Shown here: piece by piece, positions 38,226 to 46,935 of the stretch
Layout of the letters: every line of letters begins with the position of its first letter
Numbering within the stretch: the stretch's first letter is position 1
Assembly (NCBI RefSeq): GCF_024802625.1
Contig: NZ_CP103371.1
Coordinates: forward strand, 3,844,001 to 3,908,000
Source of the DNA: Massilia sp. H6
GTDB lineage: Bacteria; Pseudomonadota; Gammaproteobacteria; Burkholderiales; Burkholderiaceae_D
Reading direction: 5' to 3'
DNA: 64,000 nucleotides
Position numbers and translations under genes: made by a program
Notes under the pieces: model-generated
What the model was told of the DNA's origin: nothing
Databases searched by the model: none
Seen by the model: only the letters and a program-made list of their open reading frames with translations

Positions 38226-39227
38226 TTACAGGCGGGTGTCGCGCGCAGCGCGCAGGAATTCGTCGAGCACCGGCGTGCAATCGAGCAGCTCGACGCCGCC
38301 GGCGCGGTGGAACTCCGGGTGCCACTGCAATCCCATGACGAACTCGGCACGGTCGTAGCGGATCGCCTCGACGATGCCATCGGGGTCAGAATAGGCCTCG
38401 ACCCGGATGTCGCGTCCCAGGTCCTTGACGGCCTGGTGATGAATGGAATTGACAACCGGCCGGTGCATGCCGCGGAACATGCGGCCCAGCGACGAGCCGG
38501 GCGGGAAGCGTATGGCATGGCGGTGGGCATCGTACAAATCGTGCACGTGAGCCAGCGCCTCGGGCACATTGGTGGCGACATCCTGGTGCAGGGTGCCACC
38601 GAAGGCGACATTGATCAGCTGGCAGCCACGGCACACGCCCAGCACCGGCTTGCCGGCATTGACGAATTCGTGCAGCAGTTCGAGTTCGTACAAGTCGCGC
38701 GCCCGGTCGCCGCTCCATTCGGGCCGGGTCGGCGATTCGCAATAGGTCTGCGGCGCCACGTCCGCCCCGCCCTGCAACACCAGTCCATCGAGGTGGCGCG
38801 CGTAGTGGCGCAGCGTGATATTGCTGGGATGGAGCAGGCCGTTGGTGTTTACTGTCGGAATCATGACGACCAGGACGTCGCGCGACATCACCCACTGCGC
38901 GATCGACTCTTCGAGGTATTGGAGATTCTTGCTCAGTAATCCCTTGGCGCCGGCTTCGGGGTGAAAGATGCGTGCCGATACCCCGATCAGGAGCGTCCGG
39001 CGCATGAAGTCGCGGCTGAAACGTTCGCGCAGGGCGCGCCAGCGCGAGCTCAGTACCCGTCCGGCCAATGCAAACGGTGTATCGCCATCGCGCTGGTAGC
39101 GCGCCGTGCCGCGTGCGGGCGCGCCCTGCGGTGCGCGCTGCTCCGGCATCCGGATCGGACTTTCCGGACTCTGGTCGATCGGGGAATCGGGAAGGTGTTC
39201 GGGGGGTTTCTGTTCGTCTTGCGCCAT
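38226..39227 (-). CDS. Class I glutamine amidotransferase-like gamma-glutamyl hydrolase (PuuD/peptidase C26)
   Basis: A 333-residue protein. After a ~75-residue charged, probably disordered N-terminus comes a C26 hydrolase domain: VLQGGADVAP, nucleophile Cys in LGVCRGCQLINVAFGGTLHQD, and the His-Glu pair in GLQWHPEF. PuuD-type enzymes hydrolyse gamma-glutamyl amides such as gamma-glutamyl-GABA from putrescine; no other puu genes are nearby, so the substrate is open. ATG 39227 is used; GTG 39254 would add nine residues. A LexA-like box lies 150-172 bases upstream of this start. Confidence 0.82.
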   Translation of the reverse strand: MAQDEQKPPEHLPDSPIDQSPESPIRMPEQRAPQGAPARGTARYQRDGDTPFALAGRVLSSRWRALRERFSRDFMRRTLLIGVSARIFHPEAGAKGLLSKNLQYLEESIAQWVMSRDVLVVMIPTVNTNGLLHPSNITLRHYARHLDGLVLQGGADVAPQTYCESPTRPEWSGDRARDLYELELLHEFVNAGKPVLGVCRGCQLINVAFGGTLHQDVATNVPEALAHVHDLYDAHRHAIRFPPGSSLGRMFRGMHRPVVNSIHHQAVKDLGRDIRVEAYSDPDGIVEAIRYDRAEFVMGLQWHPEFHRAGGVELLDCTPVLDEFLRAARDTRL

Positions 39228-39378
39228 GTTTAACAATATATCCTTGCTACGCACCGCGCACGATTTGAAATTGTGACAAAAACCGCATTGCCGATACGGC
39301 GCGCCGGAGCAGGCAGCGCGTGTGGCAGTAACGCTGCCGCCGCCATCGCCAGCTTGCAGGATTGGCGATTTCAGTGAA

Positions 39379-39398
39379 TACTGTATGCAATTACAGTA
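39379..39398. promoter_or_regulatory. LexA (SOS) box
   Basis: TACTG-N10-CAGTA exactly matches the classical LexA consensus, including CTGT-N8-ACAG, and lies in a longer perfect AATACTGTA/TACAGTATT inverted repeat (39377-39400). It sits just after the stop of the pseudo-receiver gene and upstream of the PuuD-like gene, with no divergent gene to claim it. No T-run follows on either strand, so it is not a terminator. Confidence 0.6.
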
Positions 39399-39402
39399 TT
39401 AG

Positions 39403-40248
39403 TCATGGGGGCAGTGCCAGCAGTTTCTGAAAGGTCGCCACAATGTGACGGTCGGCCACCGGTTTGTCCAGCAGCCCACGCACGCCGGCATCGCGCGCGC
39501 GCAGGCTGTCGTACTTGAACGATTGGCCTACCAGGAAAAGTACCGCGGTGCGTCCGGCACCGTCCTGCGACTTGATTCTGCGGCACAAGTCGTAGGGTTC
39601 GATGCCGGGGGCCGCAGTATTGATCATCACCAGCGACACTGCCGTCTCGTCGCACAGGCACAGCGCGGCGCGGCCGCTGTCGGTCCATTCGACGGGGCGG
39701 GCCTTGATGCCGACGACCTGGGCGACGTGGTCGCGAAATGCCCCGCCTTTGTCGATGATTAAAACTGCGCCATCGTGCGGTCCCTGGCGCATCTGGGCGT
39801 AATCGGCCGGGGCTGCGGTATCTGGCCGCAGCCTCGGCCTTCGTCGCCGCTCGGGTAGGCTGCGTACGCCGCGCGCCCGGGAGACGGCCATTGTCTGCAC
39901 GCGGGCATCGAGCAGGTCGGCCAGGGCATCGTATAGCTCGGCAGCATCGACCGGATGGGGCAGCGTGCGGTAGCAACTGGCACCCTGGCCGCCAATGACC
40001 AACGTCGGTTGCGAAGCGCCGGGCGGCAGGCAGCGCAGCCGGGCCAGTGCCGCGGGGCTGTCGCCGGCGGCAAGGTACAGGTCTGGCTCCTGCAAGCTGT
40101 CGTCGTGCAGGCAGAAGTAGGACGGCCCCGAGCGTGGAGCTTGCGCCAGCAGGTGCTCGAGCTGCGCGCATTCGGCTGGCGCGAACCCGACCAGGCGGAC
40201 GGTGAACGGATATCTGGCTGCGTGCATGCGCTTTTCCAGCCTTTCCAT
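39403..40248 (-). CDS. Tandem degenerate receiver-domain protein
   Basis: A 281-residue protein made of two receiver-like halves. Residues ~160-278 look like a CheY fold (AVLIIDKGGAFRDHVAQV, FLVGQSFKYDSLRARDAGVRGLLDKPV) that keeps the Lys of LDKPV but has Asn (VMINTAAPG) where the phospho-Asp should be. Residues ~10-115 are a second, more degenerate copy, ending LPHPVDAAELYDALADLL with His in place of Lys. It probably works by protein-protein contact without phosphorylation (inference). The partner is unknown; parE is divergent. Confidence 0.6.
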   Translation of the reverse strand: MERLEKRMHAARYPFTVRLVGFAPAECAQLEHLLAQAPRSGPSYFCLHDDSLQEPDLYLAAGDSPAALARLRCLPPGASQPTLVIGGQGASCYRTLPHPVDAAELYDALADLLDARVQTMAVSRARGVRSLPERRRRPRLRPDTAAPADYAQMRQGPHDGAVLIIDKGGAFRDHVAQVVGIKARPVEWTDSGRAALCLCDETAVSLVMINTAAPGIEPYDLCRRIKSQDGAGRTAVLFLVGQSFKYDSLRARDAGVRGLLDKPVADRHIVATFQKLLALPP

Positions 40249-40379
40249 AACAAATCCGGGTCAATCGTCTTAATCTAGCACAATGGTACGGACTAACAAG
40301 TCCCTTTGACGTGTTGAAAAGATAAAATTTTTCCGTCCGACAAGATAAAATGCGCGAGCATTAATTCAAGAAAACTAGC

Positions 40380-42377
40380 ATGGCTTCCAAGAAACCCGCA
40401 TCCGACTACAGTGAATCATCCATCCGCGTCCTGAAAGGACTCGAGCCCGTCAAGCAACGTCCGGGCATGTATACCCGGACTGAAAACCCGCTGCACATCA
40501 TCCAGGAAGTGATCGACAACGCCTCGGACGAGGCCCTGGGCGGCCACTGCATGAATATTGCCGTGACGATGAATACCGACGGCTCGGTCACGGTCGAAGA
40601 CGACGGCCGCGGCATTCCGGTTGGACTGCACCCCGAAGAAAACGTGCCGACCGTGGAAATCGTGTTCACGCGCCTGCATGCGGGCGGCAAGTTCGACAAG
40701 GGCTCGGGCGGCGCCTATGCGTTCTCGGGCGGCCTGCACGGGGTCGGCGTCTCCGTCACCAATGCGCTGTCGACGCGGCTGGAAATTACCGTCTGGCGCA
40801 AGGAAGACAACGGCAACGGCGTGCACGACCTGGTGTTTTCCGCGGGCGACGTGATCGCGCCGCTCACCTCGCGCCCGCTCGAGCGCGGCGGCAAGAAGAA
40901 CGGCACCCGCGTTACCGCCTGGCCCGATCCAAAATACTTCGACTCCCCGAACATTCCGTTGGGCGACATGCAGCGCCTGCTGCGCTCCAAGGCGGTGCTG
41001 CTGCCGGGCGTGACCGTCACGCTCACCAACCAGAAAACCGGCGACGTCCAGACCTGGCGTTACGACGAAGGCCTGCGCGGCTACCTGACCGAGGCGCTGG
41101 CCCAGGCCTCGACCGGCCAGACCGTGATTCCGCTGTTCGAAGGTGCGCAATACGCGCCATCGAGCGATGACGGTTTCGCCGAAGGCGAAGGCGCGGCCTG
41201 GGTCGTGGCCTGGACCGAAGAAGGGTCGGTGGTGCGCGAATCCTATGTCAACCTGATTCCAACCGTCAGCGGCGGCACCCACGAGTCCGGCCTGCGCGAA
41301 GGCTTGTTCGGCGCCGTCAAGAGTTTCGTCGAGATGCACTCGCTGCTGCCCAAAGGCGTAAAGCTGCTTCCTGAAGACGTGTTCGCACGCGTGTCCTTTG
41401 TATTGTCGGCCAAGGTGCTGGACCCGCAGTTCCAGGGCCAGACCAAAGAACGCCTGAACTCGCGCGACGCGGTCAAGCTGGTCTCGTTCTTCACCCGTCC
41501 CCCCCTCGAATTGTGGCTGAACCAGCACGTCGAATACGGCAAGAAGCTGGCCGAACTGGTGATCAAGCAGGCGCAGTCGCGCCTGCGTTCGCTGCAAAAA
41601 GTCGAGAAAAAGAAGTCGTCCGGCGTGGCCGTGTTGCCGGGCAAGCTGACCGACTGCGAATCGACCGACCTGACGCGCAACGAACTGTTCCTGGTCGAGG
41701 GCGACTCCGCGGGCGGCTCGGCAAAAATGGGCCGCGACAAGGAATTCCAGGCCATTTTGCCCCTGCGCGGCAAGGTGCTCAATTCCTGGGAAACCGACCG
41801 CGACCGGCTGTTCGCCAATAACGAAATTCACGACATCGCCGTGGCGATCGGCGTCGACCCGCATGGCGCGCACGACAATCCCGACCTGAGCGGCCTGCGC
41901 TACGGGAAAATCTGCATCCTGTCCGATGCCGACGTGGACGGCTCGCACATCCAGGTGCTGCTGCTTACCCTGTTCTTCAAGCATTTCCCTGCCCTGTTCC
42001 GCAATGGCCACATTTGCGTCGCCCGCCCGCCCCTGTTCCGCGTCGACGTGCCGGCCCGGGGCAAGAAGCCGCTGCAGAAACTGTACGCGCTCGACGACGG
42101 CGAACTGCTGGCGATCGAGGACAAGCTGACCAAAGAAGGCATGAAAGAAGGCGCATGGAGCATTTCGCGCTTCAAGGGCCTGGGCGAGATGAACGCCGAA
42201 CAGCTGTGGGAAACCACCATGAATCCCGACACCCGCCGCCTGCTGCCGGTCGCCTTTGGCCAGTACGACCTGGCCGAATCGGCATCGCGCTTCAATATGC
42301 TGATGGGCAAAGGCGAAGCCGCCGCGCGCCGGGCGTGGCTGGAAGAACACGGGAATGAAACCGAGGCGGATATCTAA
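40380..42377 (+). CDS. parE: DNA topoisomerase IV subunit B
   Basis: A 665-residue GyrB/ParE-type subunit. GHKL ATPase motifs (EVIDNASDEALGG, VEDDGRGIPVG, GGLHGVGVSVTNALS) are followed by the transducer and a TOPRIM domain (LFLVEGDSAGGSA, PLRGKVLNSWE, DADVDGSHI). The short linker is that of ParE, not GyrB, and parC follows 48 bases later. With ParC it unlinks replicated chromosomes. The upstream region has two AAGATAAAAT repeats 23 bases apart, each with a -10-like TAAAAT. Confidence 0.95.
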   Translation: MASKKPASDYSESSIRVLKGLEPVKQRPGMYTRTENPLHIIQEVIDNASDEALGGHCMNIAVTMNTDGSVTVEDDGRGIPVGLHPEENVPTVEIVFTRLHAGGKFDKGSGGAYAFSGGLHGVGVSVTNALSTRLEITVWRKEDNGNGVHDLVFSAGDVIAPLTSRPLERGGKKNGTRVTAWPDPKYFDSPNIPLGDMQRLLRSKAVLLPGVTVTLTNQKTGDVQTWRYDEGLRGYLTEALAQASTGQTVIPLFEGAQYAPSSDDGFAEGEGAAWVVAWTEEGSVVRESYVNLIPTVSGGTHESGLREGLFGAVKSFVEMHSLLPKGVKLLPEDVFARVSFVLSAKVLDPQFQGQTKERLNSRDAVKLVSFFTRPPLELWLNQHVEYGKKLAELVIKQAQSRLRSLQKVEKKKSSGVAVLPGKLTDCESTDLTRNELFLVEGDSAGGSAKMGRDKEFQAILPLRGKVLNSWETDRDRLFANNEIHDIAVAIGVDPHGAHDNPDLSGLRYGKICILSDADVDGSHIQVLLLTLFFKHFPALFRNGHICVARPPLFRVDVPARGKKPLQKLYALDDGELLAIEDKLTKEGMKEGAWSISRFKGLGEMNAEQLWETTMNPDTRRLLPVAFGQYDLAESASRFNMLMGKGEAAARRAWLEEHGNETEADI

Positions 42378-42425
42378 AGACGCTGGCGCGGCGACTGTCT
42401 GCCGCCCAAACACCGAACCCCAATC

Positions 42426-44771
42426 ATGACGACGCAAGCAAACCTTTTCGAACAACAATCCGGGCCGGCCGACGACGTCGAAACGCTCACCCTTTCCACC
42501 TTCGCCGAGCGCGCCTATCTCGACTACGCGGTCTCGGTGGTCAAGGGCCGCGCGCTGCCGGACGTCGCCGACGGCCAGAAACCGGTCCAGCGCCGCATCA
42601 TGTATTCGATGCACGAACTGGGCCTGGGCCATACCGCCAAGCCGCGCAAGTCGGCCACCGTGGTCGGCGACGTGCTGGGCAAGCTCCACCCGCACGGCGA
42701 CCAGTCGGTCTACGACGCGCTGGTGCGCATGGCGCAGGACTTCTCGCTGCGCTATCCACTGATCGACGGCCAGGGCAATTTCGGCTCGCGCGACGGTGAC
42801 GGCGCCGCGGCGATGCGCTACACCGAGGCGCGCCTGACGCCGGTGTCGCGCCTGCTGCTCGATGAACTCGACATGGGCACGGTCGACTTCCAGCCCAATT
42901 ACGACGGTTCCAGCAACGAGCCGCGCCAGCTGCCGGCGCGCTTGCCGATGGTGCTGCTCAATGGCGCCTCGGGCATCGCGGTCGGCATGGCCACCGAGAT
43001 CCCGTCGCACAACCTGCGCGAAGTGGCGCAGGCGGCGGTGGCGCTAATCCGCAATCCCAAGATGTCACATGCCGAACTGATGACGCTGATCCCGGGCCCG
43101 GACTTCCCGGGCGGCGGCCAGATCATCACCCCGGCCTCGACCGTGGCCGACATGTACGCCAGCGGCCGCGGCTCCATGAAGGTGCGGGCGCGCTGGAAGA
43201 TCGAAGAACTGGCGCGCGGCCAGTGGCAGGCCGTGGTCACCGAACTGCCGCCGGGCACCTCGAGCCAGCGCGTCCTTGAAGAAATCGAGGAACTGACCAA
43301 TCCCAAGATCAAGATGGGCAAGAAGGCCCTGCTGCCGGAACAGCTGGCCCTGAAGCAGAACATCCTCGGCGCGCTCGATACCGTGCGCGACGAATCCGGC
43401 CGCGAGGCAGCGGTGCGCCTGGTGTTCGAGCCGAAGTCGAAGAACCAGGACCAGAATGAGTTCATGCTGATGCTGCTCGCGCATACCTCGCTGGAGAACT
43501 CGAGCCCGATGAACCTGGTGATGATCGGCGGCGATGGCCGCCCGCGCCAGAAAGGCCTGCTCGAGGTCCTGCAGGAATGGATCGACTTCCGCTTTGTCAC
43601 GGTGCGGCGCCGGACCGAATTCAAGCTCGGCAAGGTCAACGACCGCATCCATATCCTGGAAGGCCGCGAGATCGTCCTGCTCAACATCGACAAGGTGATT
43701 GCCATCATCCGCAATTCGGATGAGCCCAAGGCCGCGCTGATGGAAGCATTCGCCCTGAGCGAGCGCCAGGCCGAGGACATCCTCGAGATTCGCCTGCGCC
43801 AGCTGGCGCGCCTGGAAGCGATCAAGATCCAGCAGGAGCTGGCCGAACTGCGCCTTGAGAAGGAAAAGCTGCAGGACATCCTCGAGAATCCGTCGACCAT
43901 GAAGCGCCTGATCATCCGTGAGATCGAGGCCGATTCCAAGCAGTATGGCGACGAGCGCCGCACGGTGATCGAAGAAGCCGAACGTGCCGTGGCAGAGCAG
44001 AAGATCATCGACGAGCCGGTGACGGTCATCGTGTCGGAAAAAGGCTGGGTGCGCGCGCGCACCGGCATCGGCCACGATCCGGCGCAATTCACCTTCAAGA
44101 CGGGCGACTCGCTGTACCAGGCCTTCGAGTGCCGCACGGTCGACGCCTTGATTGGCGTAGGCAGCAACGGCAAGGCCTATTCGGTGCCGGTGGCGGCGCT
44201 GCCGGGAGCGCGCGGCGACGGCGTGCCGATCACGACCCTGGTCGACCTGTCGGGCGGCGTACGCATCTTGCACTACTTTGCCGGCAACCCGGACACACGC
44301 CTGCTGCTGGCATCGTCGAACGGCTTCGGCTTCATTGCCAAGGCCGGTGACATGGTCAGCCGCCTGAAGGGCGGCAAGTCGTTCATTACGCTCGACGAAG
44401 GAGCGCTGCCGCTGCCGCCGCGCATCGTTCCGGATTCCACCGGCGCGATCGCCTGCCTGTCCGAAAAGGGCCGGGTGCTGGTGTTCGGCATCGACGAAAT
44501 GAAAGTGCTGACCAACGGCGGGCGTGGCGTGATCCTGATGGAGCTCGAGCCCAGGGAAACCCTGCTGGCGGCGCAGCCGATCAACCAGAAAGGCGTGAAC
44601 GTCATCGGCACCTGGGCCGGCTCGAAGCCGCGCACGGTGGAGCTGTTCGCGTCCGGCCTGGAGCCGCACTACGGCAAGCGCGCCCGCAAGGGCAAGCCGC
44701 TGTCGGCCAAGCTCAAGGCGCAGGATCTGGCGATGCGCATGACCGAAGGCGAAGCGGCGAAAGCCGGTTAA
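42426..44771 (+). CDS. parC: DNA topoisomerase IV subunit A
   Basis: A 781-residue subunit. The breakage-reunion domain has catalytic Tyr132 in [10 protein letters not shown] and the quinolone-determining region [19 protein letters not shown], in which Gln93 stands where E. coli ParC has Ser80 and Asp97 where it has Glu84. The C-terminal DNA-wrapping domain is a degenerate beta-pinwheel. Co-transcribed with parE; a terminator follows directly. Confidence 0.95.
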   Translation: MTTQANLFEQQSGPADDVETLTLSTFAERAYLDYAVSVVKGRALPDVADGQKPVQRRIMYSMHELGLGHTAKPRKSATVVGDVLGKLHPHGDQSVYDALVRMAQDFSLRYPLIDGQGNFGSRDGDGAAAMRYTEARLTPVSRLLLDELDMGTVDFQPNYDGSSNEPRQLPARLPMVLLNGASGIAVGMATEIPSHNLREVAQAAVALIRNPKMSHAELMTLIPGPDFPGGGQIITPASTVADMYASGRGSMKVRARWKIEELARGQWQAVVTELPPGTSSQRVLEEIEELTNPKIKMGKKALLPEQLALKQNILGALDTVRDESGREAAVRLVFEPKSKNQDQNEFMLMLLAHTSLENSSPMNLVMIGGDGRPRQKGLLEVLQEWIDFRFVTVRRRTEFKLGKVNDRIHILEGREIVLLNIDKVIAIIRNSDEPKAALMEAFALSERQAEDILEIRLRQLARLEAIKIQQELAELRLEKEKLQDILENPSTMKRLIIREIEADSKQYGDERRTVIEEAERAVAEQKIIDEPVTVIVSEKGWVRARTGIGHDPAQFTFKTGDSLYQAFECRTVDALIGVGSNGKAYSVPVAALPGARGDGVPITTLVDLSGGVRILHYFAGNPDTRLLLASSNGFGFIAKAGDMVSRLKGGKSFITLDEGALPLPPRIVPDSTGAIACLSEKGRVLVFGIDEMKVLTNGGRGVILMELEPRETLLAAQPINQKGVNVIGTWAGSKPRTVELFASGLEPHYGKRARKGKPLSAKLKAQDLAMRMTEGEAAKAG

Positions 44772-44778
44772 CGCAAAA

Positions 44779-44808
44779 ACGCCGGCTGCAAGCCGGCGTT
44801 CTCTTTTA
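44779..44808. terminator. Bidirectional terminator between parC and a convergent gene
   Basis: Stem AACGCCGGC/GCCGGCGTT (44779-44787 and 44793-44801), loop TGCAA. TCTCTTTT follows on the plus strand and GTTTTTGCG on the minus strand, so it can end both parC and the coiled-coil protein gene. Confidence 0.85.
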
Positions 44809-44821
44809 AACCAGCGCCAGT

Positions 44822-45310
44822 TTAGTGCTTGGCTGCTGCCTTGTGCACATCGGCGGTCGCTTCAGCGCGCACCTGTTCGGTCTTGGCTGCGGCGGTTGCC
44901 TTGTCGGCGGCCGCTTCGACCTGGGTCTTGAGCAGCTTCTCGTCGGCCTTGATCATCTTCTTGTCGGCCTTGAGCTGGGCGTCGGCAATCTTGACTTCGG
45001 CCTTGGCCATGGCCTTGGCGCGGTCTTCAGGATCGGCCTTGGCGATTTTTTCAGCCGCCTCGGCGTGGGTCTCGACGGCGTTGGCATGGGCCTTGGCCTT
45101 GGTCTCATTGGCCTTGGCAACGGCCTTGCTCACCTTTTCGTCTGCCTTGGTGACGACCTTCATTTCCTTCGATTCGGCCTTGACGATGTCCTTCTCGGCC
45201 GAGGCTTCCGCTTTCACGACTGCCTTGGTGGCAGGGACGGTGGTGCTGACCTGGGCGGTAGCAGCGGTGGCGAACAGGCCGGCGATCAGGGTAGCGATGA
45301 GTTTATTCAT
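44822..45310 (-). CDS. Secreted Ala/Lys/Glu-rich coiled-coil protein
   Basis: A 162-residue protein with a signal peptide (MNKLIATLIAGLFATAATAQ). The rest is a long charged helix rich in Ala, Lys and Glu (AEKDIVKAESKEMKVVTKAD, AKAEVKIADAQLKADKKM), expected to form a periplasmic or surface coiled coil. There is no recognised domain and the function is unknown. ATG 45310 has AAGGAA upstream; an open frame to 45430 has no support. Confidence 0.7.
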   Translation of the reverse strand: MNKLIATLIAGLFATAATAQVSTTVPATKAVVKAEASAEKDIVKAESKEMKVVTKADEKVSKAVAKANETKAKAHANAVETHAEAAEKIAKADPEDRAKAMAKAEVKIADAQLKADKKMIKADEKLLKTQVEAAADKATAAAKTEQVRAEATADVHKAAAKH

Positions 45311-45459
45311 GGTGGTTCCTTTTTTTTTGGTGGTTGAGTCGCGCAGATCGGTTTGTCTGCGCATCAGTTTTTCTCTGACGACGACTCCAGAATAGGCTGC
45401 CGCCTTTCCCGGGTCTGTTACCCAGCCCACTTAGGCCCCCGCCAAGTTGTAAGCAAACA

Positions 45460-46875
45460 TTACTGTCGAGCTGGCCCCGCATACAGGTCGATGATGTCGG
45501 TGATGCCGTCCTGGCACACCGGGCAGAAAGCGTCGCTGCGGTCGAACATCAGGCATTGCATGGTCGGGCGGTAGTAGCCGGACGCTTCGTAGTTGGCGCC
45601 TTCGAAAGCGCCCACCGCGTGGCGGTGCGGCTTGCCGGCGAACAGCGCCTGGGTCGCGCGCAGGTCTTCGCGAAACAGCGCGTTCATCTCGGACTCGGGT
45701 CGATTGGCCGCGCGCAGTGCGGCGCGCCTGGCCTGATAGGTGCGCGAGGCCGTTTCGTATTGCGCTTTCGGCCAGGGCGTCGGTAGCGGGGTGCCGGCTT
45801 TCACGTGGCGCTGCCACTTGACGCTGGCCGGGTCGCGCAGCGCCGTCACGTTCGGCTCCCATGGCTCCATGCGCGCGCTTGCTGCCGCGTACGCGACCGG
45901 CGAAGTGTAGTACTCGTCGGCCAGGCCGGCGAAGTGGTGGCCGAATTCGTGCACGAACAGATAGCTTGCCCATTCGTTGCCGGCCGCCGCGGTGCTGAAC
46001 TGGCCAAAGATGCCGCCGCCGCCATAGGTCTCGTTGTTGACCAGGATCTCGATAAATTCGTAAGGCGCATGCTGGGCAATGTCGCGCAAGGCGCGGTTAT
46101 CCAGGGTGAGCACATAGCGCTCGCTGCCAAAGATGTCGTAGCGCGTACCAAGTTGGGATGCCCGATGCACGCCGGTGGACGGGCGGCTGATGCCCGACTC
46201 GCTGGTAGGCACGGCCAGTGCCCAGACATTGAAACTGCTGGCGCGCTCGCGAAAGGGCGAGACCGAGAACAGGTGCCTGGTCAGGCGGCGCGCCTCGCGC
46301 TCGAACTTGGGCATGTCGGCCGCGGTATAGCCATCGCCCATGATCAACAGGTCGACCTTGTCGGGCGACGGTCCGCTCACGTGGATCGGGATCAAGGGCG
46401 CCGGCGCTGCCGGCTGCCGCTTGACGACATCCGGGGCGTCGGTATCGATCTCGATGCTCCAGGCAACCGAGAACTCGTTGCGCTCGTCGCGCTCGAGGAT
46501 GCGCACCCGCACCGGACGCTCGAATTTCGGGAAGCGTACCGACTCCTGGAAGCTGCGGCTGATCTTGCTTGCCTCTTCGGTGCTGCGCCACTCACCGAAA
46601 ATGGTCGAGAAACCGCGCGAGTACAGCAGGTCGCCGGTCTTGGCATCGACGACCTCGACACGATTCTGGCCGCGGTTGGTCGCGTCGATGGTGCGCGCGC
46701 TACTGCCGGGCCAGGGCAGCGGTTCGATGACGACGCGTTCGAGCGCATAGCCATCTTGCAGCGCATTGCCGCTATGAGCGTAGTCGACGCGAACGGTCGC
46801 TAACGGGGCGGCTACAGCCGCGCAGGCAGCCAGCGCGAGCGTAGCGGCAATGACATGGGAAACGAAACGGCGCAT
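45460..46875 (-). CDS. Secreted M64 family zinc metallopeptidase
   Basis: A 471-residue protein with signal peptide (MRRFVSHVIAATLALAACAA). The N-terminal ~150 residues are a beta-rich M64 N domain (RILERDERNEFSVAWSIEID). The peptidase domain has KVDLLIMGDGYTAADMPKFE and the zinc site VHEFGHHFAGLADEYY (HExxH with a later Asp ligand), as in the IgA peptidase M64 family. The C-terminus has CLMFDRSDAFCPVCQDGI, with cysteines that may form disulfides. It acts outside the cytoplasm; the substrate is unknown. A cyanophycinase gene lies just upstream. Confidence 0.88.
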   Translation of the reverse strand: MRRFVSHVIAATLALAACAAVAAPLATVRVDYAHSGNALQDGYALERVVIEPLPWPGSSARTIDATNRGQNRVEVVDAKTGDLLYSRGFSTIFGEWRSTEEASKISRSFQESVRFPKFERPVRVRILERDERNEFSVAWSIEIDTDAPDVVKRQPAAPAPLIPIHVSGPSPDKVDLLIMGDGYTAADMPKFEREARRLTRHLFSVSPFRERASSFNVWALAVPTSESGISRPSTGVHRASQLGTRYDIFGSERYVLTLDNRALRDIAQHAPYEFIEILVNNETYGGGGIFGQFSTAAAGNEWASYLFVHEFGHHFAGLADEYYTSPVAYAAASARMEPWEPNVTALRDPASVKWQRHVKAGTPLPTPWPKAQYETASRTYQARRAALRAANRPESEMNALFREDLRATQALFAGKPHRHAVGAFEGANYEASGYYRPTMQCLMFDRSDAFCPVCQDGITDIIDLYAGPARQ

Positions 46876-46935
46876 GGAAACCCTCTACACGAAGATTCTC
46901 CATTGTACCCATTCATTGTACCGCCGGTTCGGGGC

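Noticed and set aside
40416..43010. 864-codon minus-strand open frame
   Set aside because: Antisense to parE and parC; it crosses both genes and their spacer, so it cannot be a real product.
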